The position numbers and the translations under genes were made by a program. The notes below the pieces were generated by a model. That model saw nothing but the letters and a program-made list of their open reading frames with translations. It did no database searches and was not told the origin of the DNA. DNA of 64,000 bases from DATFVA01 sp963747755 (GTDB taxonomy: Bacteria; Bacteroidota; Ignavibacteria; Ignavibacteriales; Ignavibacteriaceae): the NCBI GenBank assembly GCA_963747755.1, contig CAVVGK010000014.1, positions 806,001-870,000 of the forward strand, written 5' to 3'. Shown here in pieces: positions 35,489 to 45,271 of the stretch (position 1 is the first letter of the stretch; each line of letters begins with the position of its first letter).

Positions 35489-37156
35489 TTATCTAAAATA
35501 TAATTGCAATTGAGTGAGGAAAGTGAGGACGGTATTATTCTCATCCATAAAATTCACTAATGTCGATCTGAATGTTGTATTCCAATATAAACCGTAAATA
35601 ATCTCATTTCGTATGTTTAGAGATATAATATCTCTTGTTTCAAGCTCTCCATCTAAAAGCGGAGCAGTTAAGGAAGCATATCCATTAAGGTTTTCATATA
35701 TATTACCCCCAACATTTCTAACAAGCTTTCCCTGATCATCATAAAGATTATTACCATGGAGGACATGAGAATATTTTAATTCAAATTTCCATCTCCCGGC
35801 AAGCAAATAATCTAATTCTGCCGATAGTGCTGTCGAGTTCGGCTGAAGATCTATTCCCAACATATATGAATTGTTCGTATAAATTAACGATTCATTTAAA
35901 CTGGGATGAGAAAACGTGTAAGGTCTGATCGCGAGGTATTCCAGCTTGAATGTAAAATTTGAAGGCAATAAAGGATCTGTCATAATCGTACCAATCTGAT
36001 ATGCTGAACGATTATCGACTTTATCAAATTCTCCTTTGAACAAAACACTATATTTAATATCATCCAAAAGAAGTAAAAAAGAAGTTTCCAGACCATCAGT
36101 AAGTTTAATATTCATATCATATGAAAGGAACGAATTATCAAGATCGCCCAGGGACCGCTGGGCTGATTCCCAAAAAAGAAATGGATTCAGATAAGCTGCT
36201 TCGAAGGGTCGATCAGCGTAAATTATCATTTGAGAAATCCCTAATTTAATATTTGAGGTTGCATTGAATCCCAATCTACTAATGGCCAGGTATTTTGATC
36301 CTTTCTCCCGAACATAACCAGTGAGTGTATCCAGTAGCAGATCCGTAGTTGGTCGAACCAGCCAGCCATGAATAAAATCATAATTCAATGATTTATACCG
36401 AATGTTAAATTTAAGAAAATCGAATGATGGAGGATTCTCTGATAGGATCATTCTATTTATTACACCATTTCCCCATAGAATCCTTTCCCTGCCTAACTCA
36501 AGACTGACCGGTTTTTTTCTAAAGATTATATACCCCTGTGTATGGTCAAAATAATTAATTCCGGTATGTTTAAAGGTAAAACTGCTTCTTACTCGCGGAT
36601 CAAGTTCGGCAACCTGCCTGTTACCTAATTGGGTTCCATTCATACCTTCTATCATGAAGCCGAGCCAATCTGAATAAGACCCCACAAATTCTCCTCCTAT
36701 ATTCAGCAATACACTATAATCTTTAATGTCATCAGAATAGAGATAAGTAAAATCCCCGATCAGATCAAAATTCAACCTTGCTGTGGAGTCATCATAAGAA
36801 TAAAAATGCTTCTCTCTATAACTTTTAATGTTGTTTAAAAAACCAGAAGGAGAATCACTAAGGAAGGAAACCGTTTCTTTATTTTTCATCCCCATTTTCA
36901 CTTCCATCCTGCATAAAAATTCCCTTTCAGATGAACTCAGCAAATTTGAATGTTTTTCAACCTTAGACAAATAATTACAGACAGCAGATTTTGATAAGGG
37001 TAATATCACATCGTTGTATTCCTTAATAGCACCTTTTACATACATATCTTTAAGAAACGAATAGACCTGATGATCTGCCGGCACAGTTTCAACCTGTGAA
37101 AAAATGGTTAGTGAATAAAAACAAAATAGAAATAGAAATATTTTTATTTTATTCAC
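35489..37156 (-). CDS. Wzi-like capsule assembly outer-membrane protein
   Basis: 555 aa from a GTG at 37156. A signal peptide (FLFLFCFYSLTIFSQ) is followed by a ~100-residue helical N-terminal part (HQVYSFLKDMYVKGAI) and then an alternating beta pattern rich in aromatic girdle residues ending in a terminal Phe-Arg (QLQLYFR). This fits the Caps_assemb_Wzi family, a beta-barrel that attaches capsule or exopolysaccharide to the outer membrane; motifs LGRERILWGNG and FLFWESAQRSLGD support this. It is 3 bp from the sugar-phosphate transferase gene, in the same operon. Confidence 0.8.
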   Translation of the reverse strand: MNKIKIFLFLFCFYSLTIFSQVETVPADHQVYSFLKDMYVKGAIKEYNDVILPLSKSAVCNYLSKVEKHSNLLSSSEREFLCRMEVKMGMKNKETVSFLSDSPSGFLNNIKSYREKHFYSYDDSTARLNFDLIGDFTYLYSDDIKDYSVLLNIGGEFVGSYSDWLGFMIEGMNGTQLGNRQVAELDPRVRSSFTFKHTGINYFDHTQGYIIFRKKPVSLELGRERILWGNGVINRMILSENPPSFDFLKFNIRYKSLNYDFIHGWLVRPTTDLLLDTLTGYVREKGSKYLAISRLGFNATSNIKLGISQMIIYADRPFEAAYLNPFLFWESAQRSLGDLDNSFLSYDMNIKLTDGLETSFLLLLDDIKYSVLFKGEFDKVDNRSAYQIGTIMTDPLLPSNFTFKLEYLAIRPYTFSHPSLNESLIYTNNSYMLGIDLQPNSTALSAELDYLLAGRWKFELKYSHVLHGNNLYDDQGKLVRNVGGNIYENLNGYASLTAPLLDGELETRDIISLNIRNEIIYGLYWNTTFRSTLVNFMDENNTVLTFLTQLQLYFR

Positions 37157-37159
37157 GAG

Positions 37160-37735
37160 TCAGATATTCCCTTTATTAGTAAATACGACCTGAATCGTCT
37201 TAAGAAATACAATAAGATCAGTCCAAAAATCAGAGTTTTCATAATATTCCAGTTCCATCTTTATTCGTTCATCAGGGTTAAGCATCTGTCGGCCATTAAT
37301 TTGGGAGATCCCGGTAACACCAGGTTTAAATTGAAAGATTTTCCTTTGCTCTCGACTATATTTGTTCGTGATGGAAGCGATGTCAGGTCTTGGTCCCACT
37401 ATTGACATTTCCCCCTTCAAGACATTTATAAAATTGGGGAGTTCATCTATACTGGTCCGCCTTAGAAATTTACCAACTCTTGTAATCCTGGGGTCATCAA
37501 CTTGTGTGAGTTCAGGCCCAATCGCCAAAGCATTGTGTACCATTCCGCGAAATTTCATCAATTTGAATTTCTTCCCCTGATAACCAGTTCTTTCATGCAA
37601 AAAAATAGCAGGGCCTTTCGATTCAATTTTGATCGCAGCAATAACCAGCAGTAAAATTGGAGAGGTTAAAGTTAAGATCAAAATACTTAGAAGAAAATCA
37701 GTAATCCGTTTAATCCTACTTCCCTGCCTGCCCAT
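37160..37735 (-). CDS. Initiating sugar-1-phosphate transferase (monotopic PGT, WcaJ/PglC-like)
   Basis: 191 aa, the size of the minimal bacterial sugar transferase domain. One re-entrant hydrophobic segment (about 12-32) precedes the catalytic region: KGPAIFLHERTGYQGKKFKL, FRGMV, then RTSIDELPNFINVLKGEMS with the Asp-Glu dyad, and VGPRPDI, PGVTGISQINGR. It transfers a phospho-sugar from a UDP-sugar to undecaprenyl phosphate, starting the glycan. The adjacent aminotransferase suggests that the first sugar may be an amino-deoxy sugar such as a bacillosamine-like residue; that is inference. Confidence 0.9.
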   Translation of the reverse strand: MGRQGSRIKRITDFLLSILILTLTSPILLLVIAAIKIESKGPAIFLHERTGYQGKKFKLMKFRGMVHNALAIGPELTQVDDPRITRVGKFLRRTSIDELPNFINVLKGEMSIVGPRPDIASITNKYSREQRKIFQFKPGVTGISQINGRQMLNPDERIKMELEYYENSDFWTDLIVFLKTIQVVFTNKGNI

Positions 37736-37749
37736 ATTAAAAAAAGAAT

Positions 37750-38910
37750 CTATTTTTTATGTTTTTGTAGGAGTGAGCTAACAACATCAATTACAGAATC
37801 GACATTGTGATCATCCATTCCGGGATAAATTGGAAGTGATACTAGTCTTGGGAATACTGCGGATGCAACAGGGAAATCTTTATCTCTCAGATCGAAAGTT
37901 TCATTATAATAGAGGTGCTGATGAACCGGCATAAAATGAACCCCTGCACCCACCTTATTTTTCCTTAATTCGTCAATAAATTGCGCTCTGTTGATATTTA
38001 ATTTTTCCAGTTCGAGCCGTATTGGATACAGATGCCAGGAAGATTCACGATCCGGTTTCAACCCATGCAGTTGAATAAGCTCATTATCCCTGAAGCAATC
38101 AGTATATTTTTGTGCTATTCTTTTTCTGCTTTCCCACATAAAATCTACCTTTTTGAGCTGTGGTAAACCAAGAGAAGCCTGAAGATCCGTAAAATTATAT
38201 TTATAACCCGGGGCAACAACTTCGTAATACCAGGAACCAGATTCTGTATAGCGTTTCCAGGCATCACGATTTATACCATGGAGGCGCATAATTTTTACTC
38301 TTTCAGCAATCTCTTCGTTATTTGTACATATCATCCCTCCCTCGCCGGTCGAAAGAGTTTTAGTAGCATAAAAACTAAAACAAGTTACTTCCGAAATATT
38401 CCCTATTTTTTTACCTTTGTACGTAGCAGGCAGTGAATGGGCAGCATCTTCCATTACCTTAAGGTTGTATTTTGCTGCAAGGTCAAGTATTTCATCCATA
38501 TCACAAGGCTGCCCACCGTAATGGACAGGGATTATGACTTTGGTTTTAGGAGTGATGGCTTTTTCTATAGCATCAAGCGAAATGTTAAGGGTGTCCGGAT
38601 CAACATCAACTATTACCGGTTTTGCCCCGAAATAACAAACAATCTCGGCTGTAGCGGGAAATGTCATCGTAGGCACAATGACTTCATCTCCGGGTTTAAG
38701 TCCATAAGCTTCCAGGGTCAGATGACCTGCTGCTGTCCATGAGCTGACCGCAATACCCTTTTTACAGCCTATATATTCGGCAAATAAGGTCTCAAATTTT
38801 ATGGTCTTGGGACCCATACTTAGCCATCCGGATCGCACTGTATCAACAATTTCATCAACTTCGTCTTCAGAAATGAATGGTTTATGAAATAATAGGAAGT
38901 CGTTTTGCAT
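37750..38910 (-). CDS. DegT/DnrJ/EryC1/StrS family sugar aminotransferase
   Basis: A 386-aa PLP-dependent enzyme. Typical features are SSWTAAGHLTLEAYGLKPGDE, VIVDVDPDTLNIS, VMEDAAHSLPATYKG and the PLP lysine in FYATKTLSTGEGGM. This family aminates keto-sugar nucleotides, for example UDP-4-keto-6-deoxy-GlcNAc. It begins the minus-strand polysaccharide unit and lies 14 bp ahead of the sugar-phosphate transferase. The specific donor and sugar cannot be read from the sequence. Confidence 0.9.
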   Translation of the reverse strand: MQNDFLLFHKPFISEDEVDEIVDTVRSGWLSMGPKTIKFETLFAEYIGCKKGIAVSSWTAAGHLTLEAYGLKPGDEVIVPTMTFPATAEIVCYFGAKPVIVDVDPDTLNISLDAIEKAITPKTKVIIPVHYGGQPCDMDEILDLAAKYNLKVMEDAAHSLPATYKGKKIGNISEVTCFSFYATKTLSTGEGGMICTNNEEIAERVKIMRLHGINRDAWKRYTESGSWYYEVVAPGYKYNFTDLQASLGLPQLKKVDFMWESRKRIAQKYTDCFRDNELIQLHGLKPDRESSWHLYPIRLELEKLNINRAQFIDELRKNKVGAGVHFMPVHQHLYYNETFDLRDKDFPVASAVFPRLVSLPIYPGMDDHNVDSVIDVVSSLLQKHKK

Positions 38911-39212
38911 AGGCTTAAATGGTGTGCTTCTATAAATTTATATATTAATGATGATTATTTATAAATTTCCCTGAAAAGCTGATATTTTTCACGAAATAAT
39001 AAAAAAGCTTGCCTAATTTAGAACTTTTTAATTCAAAATTCTACAAAAAAAATATATAATTAATATTTCTGATCAAATATAGAATAATTAAATATAAATA
39101 AAATGCACGTATATTAGAATTTTAAAAAGCATTATTAATAGTGAAATTAATTTTTAGCCTGTAGAGTTATCCGGCAATTTTTTTTAATTACCTTCAATAT
39201 ATTGTATTTGGA
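38911..39212. other. AT-rich divergent promoter region
   Basis: Roughly 300 bp, very AT-rich, between the divergent aminotransferase (minus) and GT9 (plus) genes. It must contain the promoters of both arms of the polysaccharide region. I see no coding sequence or strong hairpin. The extreme AT content could be a target of a nucleoid protein or simply relaxed sequence. Confidence 0.5.
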
Positions 39213-40334
39213 ATGAGATACCAGAATATTTTGAAAAAATCTAGTGTATTGGGTTATTGTTATTATTTTGCCATAAATATTTTAACTTTTATACGGAAGA
39301 TAAGATCGATATCCCACGTAAAATTTAATAATATAATAGTGATTCTTGCACTTCACAAGCTTGGTGATTCAGTTTTTACAATTCCATCGATACGGGAAAT
39401 AAAGAATTCTGTTGATAAACCAATATACATTTGCTGTTTCGAAGAAACCGGACCTATATTCGAATTATTTTTCGATGAAAAAGTACTTATAAAATTTTCA
39501 CATTCCGATTTCTTATTCAAGGATCGAATTGCAAGAAAAAAAGTCTACGCGGAAATAAATAAAATTAATCCCGAGATGATTATTGACCTAACCGGGTCTA
39601 TAAGAACAGCAGCCATCCTATTAAATGCATATGCTAAGGAAATTATAGGGATTAATGAAAGATTTTACAGACCACTATATGACCGTTATGTACCAGTACG
39701 TAAAACTCCCCATATAATGGACATTTATTTGGATGTGGTCAAATCATTTCTACCGGTTAAGTCTGATAATATTAAGGAATTTCCAATTTCATTACAAACT
39801 AAAGGCTATATTTTAATTCAGCCGTTTGCGGGATGGGCAGCCAAAGAATGGAACCTTCATAAATTTATATCACTCGGAAAACGTTTATCAGATAAATATG
39901 ATGTGGTATTCGTTGTACCCGAAACTCCTGCCGTCAATCCCGATCTAATTTGCGAGATCAAAGATTTTTGCAAGATAGTAGTAAGTAAAACCATAAAAGA
40001 ATTAATTCATTGGATACGAGGCTGCTCAATTATAATTTCGAATGATTCCGGACCGATCTATATTGCTAATTCAATTGGTAAACCGACTTTCACAATATTT
40101 GGACCAACGAATCCCAGATTTAGCACACCTTTCGGCGAGTATCATCGATACGTTCAAAAAGTCTTAAAGTGTTCACCCCCAGAAGACCAGCAATATTGTT
40201 TCACAGATGCCGGAAGAGAAGGGTGTCCTTCTTTTGAATGCATGAACCAGCTCACGGTCGGAGAAGTTTATGCACAGCTTGAAAAATTTTTAATCGAGCT
40301 AGAAATAGAGACTAAAAAGCAGATAAATGGCTGA
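39213..40334 (+). CDS. Glycosyltransferase family 9 (heptosyltransferase-like)
   Basis: A 373-aa GT9/ADP-heptose transferase-like protein. LALHKLGDSVFTIPSIREI at the start and ISNDSGPIYIANSIGKPTFT with IFGPTNPRFS in the C-terminal Rossmann domain are diagnostic. The C-terminus carries a Cys cluster (CSPPEDQQYC, GCPSFECM) common in this family. It would add a heptose or related sugar to a lipid-linked or core oligosaccharide on the cytosolic face. No Shine-Dalgarno is evident. Its end overlaps the next gene by 8 bp. Confidence 0.85.
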   Translation: MRYQNILKKSSVLGYCYYFAINILTFIRKIRSISHVKFNNIIVILALHKLGDSVFTIPSIREIKNSVDKPIYICCFEETGPIFELFFDEKVLIKFSHSDFLFKDRIARKKVYAEINKINPEMIIDLTGSIRTAAILLNAYAKEIIGINERFYRPLYDRYVPVRKTPHIMDIYLDVVKSFLPVKSDNIKEFPISLQTKGYILIQPFAGWAAKEWNLHKFISLGKRLSDKYDVVFVVPETPAVNPDLICEIKDFCKIVVSKTIKELIHWIRGCSIIISNDSGPIYIANSIGKPTFTIFGPTNPRFSTPFGEYHRYVQKVLKCSPPEDQQYCFTDAGREGCPSFECMNQLTVGEVYAQLEKFLIELEIETKKQING

Positions 40335-41727
40335 TATAAAGTTAAATAATAAATCCTTAATTCCTGTCGCTTTGCTATTCTCCGGTCTGACTGCTTTTAT
40401 TAATTCTTATGCATTATTGGGAATTTTAGCGATAATATTTATTGCATTTATAAGTTTTTCACCTTCAAAATTAATTGTTCTTTTTACCATCTTTATTTTT
40501 ATTGTTGTTTCAAGAGATATCAATGATCTTTTAAGGACAATACTAAGTGCGACATCAGTACTGTTATTAATGTATTTTTTTATAAGGCGATATGGATTTA
40601 CAATCTCGAATTATCCAAGGTTGCCGGGTAACATTTTTGTTTTTCTAACATTTCTGATCCTCATTATGGTCCTTTCGTCATGGTTTTCCGCTGATAAAAT
40701 GACAGGATTTATTGGAACAACAAGACAATTAACTTTTTTCATTATTTGGTTCTTCTTATTTGCTAACTTAGATGATTTGGCAGATGTGTTTAATTATGCT
40801 GGTGCATTAATCGCTGCAGGATTCACGATTGCAGTTGTAAGTATATTTTCATTTTTATCTTCAAATGCTGGTATCTACTTATTAGAATCACAGGGAATTG
40901 TTCATGAAGGTGGTCTGTTTTCCAATGTAACCGCAGCAGGTGGGGTGTTCGATGTGACAATACCATTAACGTTTATTTTCATTCTCATATATAAATCTGA
41001 TAAGTTCAGGTATCCATTAATTGCTTTTATAGGGATTCAATTACTAGGACTGTTTTTGACCAACTCCCGGGAATCGATACTCGCAGTTGTTATCAGCGCA
41101 GTAATAATATTCTTTATCCTAAACCGAAAAATGTTTTATAAGGTTGTTATTACTGGTGCAACAATGTTGATCGCAGCTTTTATAATATCCCCAATATTTT
41201 CAACTTATATAGATCTCTATTTTCGTGTTAACAGAATCCTCGAAAATACCCGTTATTTTCTTTGGGATATATCCTTCCGGATTATAAAGGATAATCCCAT
41301 CTGGGGTGTAGGGCCGGACCAATTTAAGAGTCAGATGTATAACCATATGGATGCTATGTTGGGAAGCTGGCAGGAACAGCAAATACGTTGGGTTTATGAT
41401 GCTGCAGGAATGGGAGAATCACATAATTTTATATTATTTCGTACTACCGAACTGGGTGTTTTAGGCTTCATCAGCGCACTAATATTACCGATAATGTTCA
41501 TTCATTATAGTATAAAGGTGATGAATTTTTATAAAATTAACAGGAAAATTTATCCTCTCACCGTAGGAGTTTTTTCTGTGGGGATAGGTTTATTTACCCG
41601 GTCAATCTTTGAGTCAACAGGACTGATATCTCATGGGTGGATTTCCAGGGATCTGCCATTTTGGATTTGTTTTGCAATAATTATATTTCTTTATCAAAAA
41701 AAAGAGTTATTTTCTACTAAGATGTAA
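40327..41727 (+). CDS. O-antigen ligase/polymerase-like membrane protein (Wzy/WaaL)
   Basis: 466 aa with about 11-12 TM helices. A large periplasmic loop around residues 305-370 carries NTRYFLWDISFRIIKDNPIW, GVGPDQF and SHNFILFRTTELG, the pattern of the Wzy_C/O-antigen ligase family. It either polymerises glycan units or ligates them to a lipid acceptor. It is translationally coupled to the GT9 gene (8-bp overlap) and overlaps the end of the convergent GT4 gene by 11 bp. Confidence 0.85.
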   Translation: MADIKLNNKSLIPVALLFSGLTAFINSYALLGILAIIFIAFISFSPSKLIVLFTIFIFIVVSRDINDLLRTILSATSVLLLMYFFIRRYGFTISNYPRLPGNIFVFLTFLILIMVLSSWFSADKMTGFIGTTRQLTFFIIWFFLFANLDDLADVFNYAGALIAAGFTIAVVSIFSFLSSNAGIYLLESQGIVHEGGLFSNVTAAGGVFDVTIPLTFIFILIYKSDKFRYPLIAFIGIQLLGLFLTNSRESILAVVISAVIIFFILNRKMFYKVVITGATMLIAAFIISPIFSTYIDLYFRVNRILENTRYFLWDISFRIIKDNPIWGVGPDQFKSQMYNHMDAMLGSWQEQQIRWVYDAAGMGESHNFILFRTTELGVLGFISALILPIMFIHYSIKVMNFYKINRKIYPLTVGVFSVGIGLFTRSIFESTGLISHGWISRDLPFWICFAIIIFLYQKKELFSTKM

Positions 41728-42691
41728 AATCAGAAATTATAGTTAGCAGCTTACTTGCCCTTTTTTCGAAACTGAAATTATCCTCAATTCTGTGTGAACA
41801 TTTGCTTCCTGTCTCTTCACTGTATTCTTTAAAAACTCTCAAGACCTTCTCCGAGATAGAATGATAATCGTTGAAATCATCAATCAAGGTACCACAGTCG
41901 CCTACAACTTCGGGAAGTGAATAAATGTTGCTTACAACTGGCACGCATCCAAATATCATAGCTTCAGCAACAGAATATCCGAATCCTTCATGCCGTGAAA
42001 ATTGGATGTAAACTTTTGCTGAATTAAGGATATCAATCAATTCCTGATTATGAAGATATCCGTGTGTAACAACGTTGCGGGGAAGTGATAAAGATGAGAT
42101 ATTCATGCCTATTTCCCCTATAATATGAAAGTCAATATCAGGAAGGTATTTTGCAAGCTCGATAAATCTATCAATTCCCTTACGATAAAAACTAGATTCA
42201 TTTATGAATGCAATTGTTACGGCTATATCTCTTTTTGCCGAGTAAACCATTCTGCCGCTTCGTTTTAGACCATGGTAGACCATTTCAATCTTATCGGGGG
42301 AGATTTTGCAATTCCTGATAATCTCATTTTTATTTGAATTGGAAACCGATATTATTTTATCCGCAGAAATAAGCATAGATCGTACAATTAATCCCTTTAC
42401 CCTGTTATTCATTGATCCATAGCTTATATCGATAACTTTGGCAACGTCATAACCTCCAGCAACAATAATTATTTTTTTTCTAAAAATTTTCGCAATTATA
42501 AGCGGAATTAAGAAGTGTATACTGGCAAACCAGAAAAAAACAAGTTCATTTCCTGCGAATATTTTGATCAGTTGATAGATATTTTTTATTGAAGTATAAT
42601 TAAAGTATGTCACATTGTGTTTACTTTCAAGAATTTCAATATCTCCTTTAACAAATGAACTGGAATGAACAGAAACCAGAAGGATATTCAT
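41717..42691 (-). CDS. Glycosyltransferase family 4 (GT-B)
   Basis: 324 aa, shorter than many GT4 enzymes because the N-terminal domain is compact. The C-terminal donor domain is clear: FINESSFYRKGIDRFIELAK, FHIIGEIG, then SRHEGFGYSVAEAMIFGCVP with the EX7E-type pair, and EVVGDCGTLIDD. It probably transfers a sugar from a nucleotide donor. It is on the opposite strand from the genes either side, in a polysaccharide region, and overlaps the ligase gene end by 11 bp. Confidence 0.85.
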   Translation of the reverse strand: MNILLVSVHSSSFVKGDIEILESKHNVTYFNYTSIKNIYQLIKIFAGNELVFFWFASIHFLIPLIIAKIFRKKIIIVAGGYDVAKVIDISYGSMNNRVKGLIVRSMLISADKIISVSNSNKNEIIRNCKISPDKIEMVYHGLKRSGRMVYSAKRDIAVTIAFINESSFYRKGIDRFIELAKYLPDIDFHIIGEIGMNISSLSLPRNVVTHGYLHNQELIDILNSAKVYIQFSRHEGFGYSVAEAMIFGCVPVVSNIYSLPEVVGDCGTLIDDFNDYHSISEKVLRVFKEYSEETGSKCSHRIEDNFSFEKRASKLLTIISDFTS

Positions 42692-42732
42692 TTATTTTTA
42701 CCATTAATAATTTCAATATAGATTTCTTAAAC

Positions 42733-42864
42733 TTATAACAAATTAATTTTCCTGCCAAGAATACATTTTACAATTCCCCGTAAGCAGCGCGAAGGATATG
42801 AACGAACCTCTCTAATAATGTCGGGAAACAACCTTTCACTATTTCCGTTTAATTCTTTTGACAT
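42733..42864 (-). CDS. Possible 43-aa small ORF of unknown function
   Basis: A reading frame starting at ATG 42864 gives MSKELNGNSERLFPDIIREV, then a basic stretch with two Cys, and stops at 42733, 41 bp before the GT4 start on the same strand. It has protein-like composition but no recognisable Shine-Dalgarno or domain. It could be a small leader peptide, a remnant of a lost gene or chance. Low confidence. Confidence 0.25.
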   Translation of the reverse strand: MSKELNGNSERLFPDIIREVRSYPSRCLRGIVKCILGRKINLL

Positions 42865-42944
42865 ATTAATGCTAAGAGTTTTATTTGTATTTTTAATGTT
42901 TAAATAAATTCAAATTTTAAGTAGATAAATTAAATAATTTGATT

Positions 42945-43964
42945 ATGGAAATAAACTATCCGAAGATATCAGTTATTGTTCCTTGCAGAAATGAAGAAAA
43001 ATATATCAGGGATTTCATTATCTCCATTTTAGGAAGTGACTACCCCAAAAAATATCTGGAAGTGTTTTTTATAGATGGGAAGAGCACTGATTCCACCCAA
43101 GAGTTAATAAAATCTTTTATACGGAATAATGATTATATCCGCCTTATACAAAATGAAAAAAAGACTGTACCGAATGCCTTAAATTTGGGAATTGAAATTT
43201 CGAAAGGAGATTATATATTCATATTAGGAGCTCATAGTAGAATTCCATCCAACTATTTTACCCACTTAATTGATTGGAGTAAAAAGTTAGGGGCAGACAA
43301 TATTGGAGCTGTATGTAAAACAGATGTCCTTATAAAAAATAAGAAGACTGAATCAATTGTTAAGGTACTGAGTCATAAATTTGGTGTCGGTAATTCTCTA
43401 TTCCGGGTCGGGGCTGATAAAGTAATTGAGGTTGACAATATTTCCTTCGGATGTTACAAAAAAGAAATTTATGATAGAATAGGACAATACGATGTACGGT
43501 TAAAGCGTAATCAGGATATCGAGCTTAATAAAAGACTTAAAAAGAAGGGCGGAAAGATATTTCTAGTACCTGATATATATTTTGTATACTTAGCGAGGGA
43601 AACTTTTATCGGAATCGCAAAAAATAATTTCCAAACAGGCTTATGGAATATTCTAACCGTATATTACACTGGAAGATTGTCATCTCTGAGTCTTCGACAC
43701 TTCATTCCCCTACTATTTATTCTTTCATTAATTGCCCCTTTAATTTTGATTATATGGCTTCCGAAAGTGTGGTTGATTTCGCTGAGTGCTTTCCTGATTT
43801 ACTCCATAGTACTTCTAGTAGTCAGCATCCGTATAAGCGAAAATATTATAAATTTACCTTACATAATCTGGGCATTTGTTATCCTGCATTTCTCATATGG
43901 ATTTGGATCTTTGATTGGATTGTTCAGATTAAACAATTTATTTAGCAGGTTGAAATTTGAATGA
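42945..43964 (+). CDS. Glycosyltransferase family 2 (ExoA-like), membrane-associated
   Basis: About 339 aa from the ATG at 42945; a TTG two codons earlier is an alternative. The N-terminal GT-A fold reads ISVIVPCRNEEKYIRDFI, EVFFIDGKSTDSTQE and FILGAHSRIP (DXD-equivalent region), with YDVRLKRNQDIELNKRLKK further on. Three hydrophobic helices at about 245-335 anchor it to the membrane, as in ExoA-type enzymes. It would extend the polysaccharide repeat. It overlaps the downstream aminotransferase by 8 bp. Confidence 0.88.
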   Translation: MEINYPKISVIVPCRNEEKYIRDFIISILGSDYPKKYLEVFFIDGKSTDSTQELIKSFIRNNDYIRLIQNEKKTVPNALNLGIEISKGDYIFILGAHSRIPSNYFTHLIDWSKKLGADNIGAVCKTDVLIKNKKTESIVKVLSHKFGVGNSLFRVGADKVIEVDNISFGCYKKEIYDRIGQYDVRLKRNQDIELNKRLKKKGGKIFLVPDIYFVYLARETFIGIAKNNFQTGLWNILTVYYTGRLSSLSLRHFIPLLFILSLIAPLILIIWLPKVWLISLSAFLIYSIVLLVVSIRISENIINLPYIIWAFVILHFSYGFGSLIGLFRLNNLFSRLKFE

Positions 43965-45144
43965 AAATAAATATAAGCTTGCAATCGCAGAGATTCTAAA
44001 TTGTGACCCTTCTCTGATTTTTCTTTATTGGAAAGGAAGAGTTGCATTATATACCATTCTTAAAGCGATGGGGGTTGGATCTGGCGATGAAGTTATCTTG
44101 CCGGGATTCACCTGTGTAGTTGTGCCTAATGCTATTCTATATACAGGAGCAAGACCGGTTTATATTGACATCGACCCTGAAACTTATAATATGAATATCG
44201 ATAACTTAGAAAAATATATAAACAAAAAAACCAAGGTCATTCTATGTCAAAATACTTTTGGACTTTCATCTAATACTGAAAAAATAATTGAAATTGCTAA
44301 AAGATATAATCTTTTTACCATCGAAGATTGTACTCATGGATTTGGAGGTTTTTATAAGGGTAAACCTAATGGCTCGTATTGCGATGCAGCATTCTTTTCG
44401 ACTCAATGGAATAAACCATTTTCAACCGGAATTGGTGGATTTGCCGTTACCAATAATGTAGAATTATCTGCAAAAGTCGCTAAGCTTGAGCAGATTAAGA
44501 TCAAACCTGGTTTTATGGATAAAATAATTCTATCCTTCCTAATTTTTTTCAGGAGACATTTTATCAATGATAAGACACAAATTTTTCTTGTCAATATTTT
44601 CAGGTTTTTAAGTCGATACAACTTTATAATTGGTTCAAATCAGGGAAGTGAGCTGATGGGCACAGATATGCCGGATAAGTATCAAAAAGACATTTCTTCC
44701 GTGCAGCTTAATTCAGGACTAAAAAATATTAAAAGATTGCGGGAATTAAATAAATTAAGGAAGGCAAATGCGATATCTTATTCAAGCTTTCTACAAAGTA
44801 AAAAGAAAAATCATGTGCCTGAATCTCTATTTGAGAATCATATTTTTCTAAAATATCCGTTACTTGTAAGAGATAGAGAGGAATTCTTTCGGCTTGCTCA
44901 AAAATCCGGAGTGATTCTGGGTGACTGGTTTTTATCTTCTTTACATCCTATCCAAGGCAGTTTGAATCCATGGGGCTTTGATAATAATTCCTGTCCTATT
45001 TCATGTCATATTGCTGAAAGAATTGTGAATTTGCCGACGGAAATAAAAAACAACAAAAAAGTTTTGGAATTTTTAGAGGCCAATCTTCTTCAAATTGATT
45101 CCGAAAATTTAACTATATCAAGTTTATATAAGCAAAATCGATAA
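43957..45144 (+). CDS. DegT/DnrJ/EryC1/StrS family aminotransferase (second copy)
   Basis: 395 aa from a TTG at 43957 with an AGG Shine-Dalgarno inside the GT2 gene. The fold I PLP enzyme signature is present in divergent form: GDEVILPGFTCVVVPNAILY, TIEDCTHGFGGFYKGK and the PLP-lysine region TQWNKPFSTGIGGF. The usual EDAAH reads EDCTH. The best functional expectation is amination of a keto-sugar nucleotide, but divergence from the copy at 37750-38910 suggests a different substrate. It ends the plus-strand polysaccharide set. Confidence 0.8.
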   Translation: MNENKYKLAIAEILNCDPSLIFLYWKGRVALYTILKAMGVGSGDEVILPGFTCVVVPNAILYTGARPVYIDIDPETYNMNIDNLEKYINKKTKVILCQNTFGLSSNTEKIIEIAKRYNLFTIEDCTHGFGGFYKGKPNGSYCDAAFFSTQWNKPFSTGIGGFAVTNNVELSAKVAKLEQIKIKPGFMDKIILSFLIFFRRHFINDKTQIFLVNIFRFLSRYNFIIGSNQGSELMGTDMPDKYQKDISSVQLNSGLKNIKRLRELNKLRKANAISYSSFLQSKKKNHVPESLFENHIFLKYPLLVRDREEFFRLAQKSGVILGDWFLSSLHPIQGSLNPWGFDNNSCPISCHIAERIVNLPTEIKNNKKVLEFLEANLLQIDSENLTISSLYKQNR

Positions 45145-45271
45145 CATACATTTAAAAAGGTTACGTTCTCCTGCCCTCCTTTCTCATAACTCGCAATTCC
45201 CACATGATACCAACAGCGGTTCTAGTATTGAAGTACCGGCTATAGTTGAGGAAATTTTCTGGCTGTAGTTT

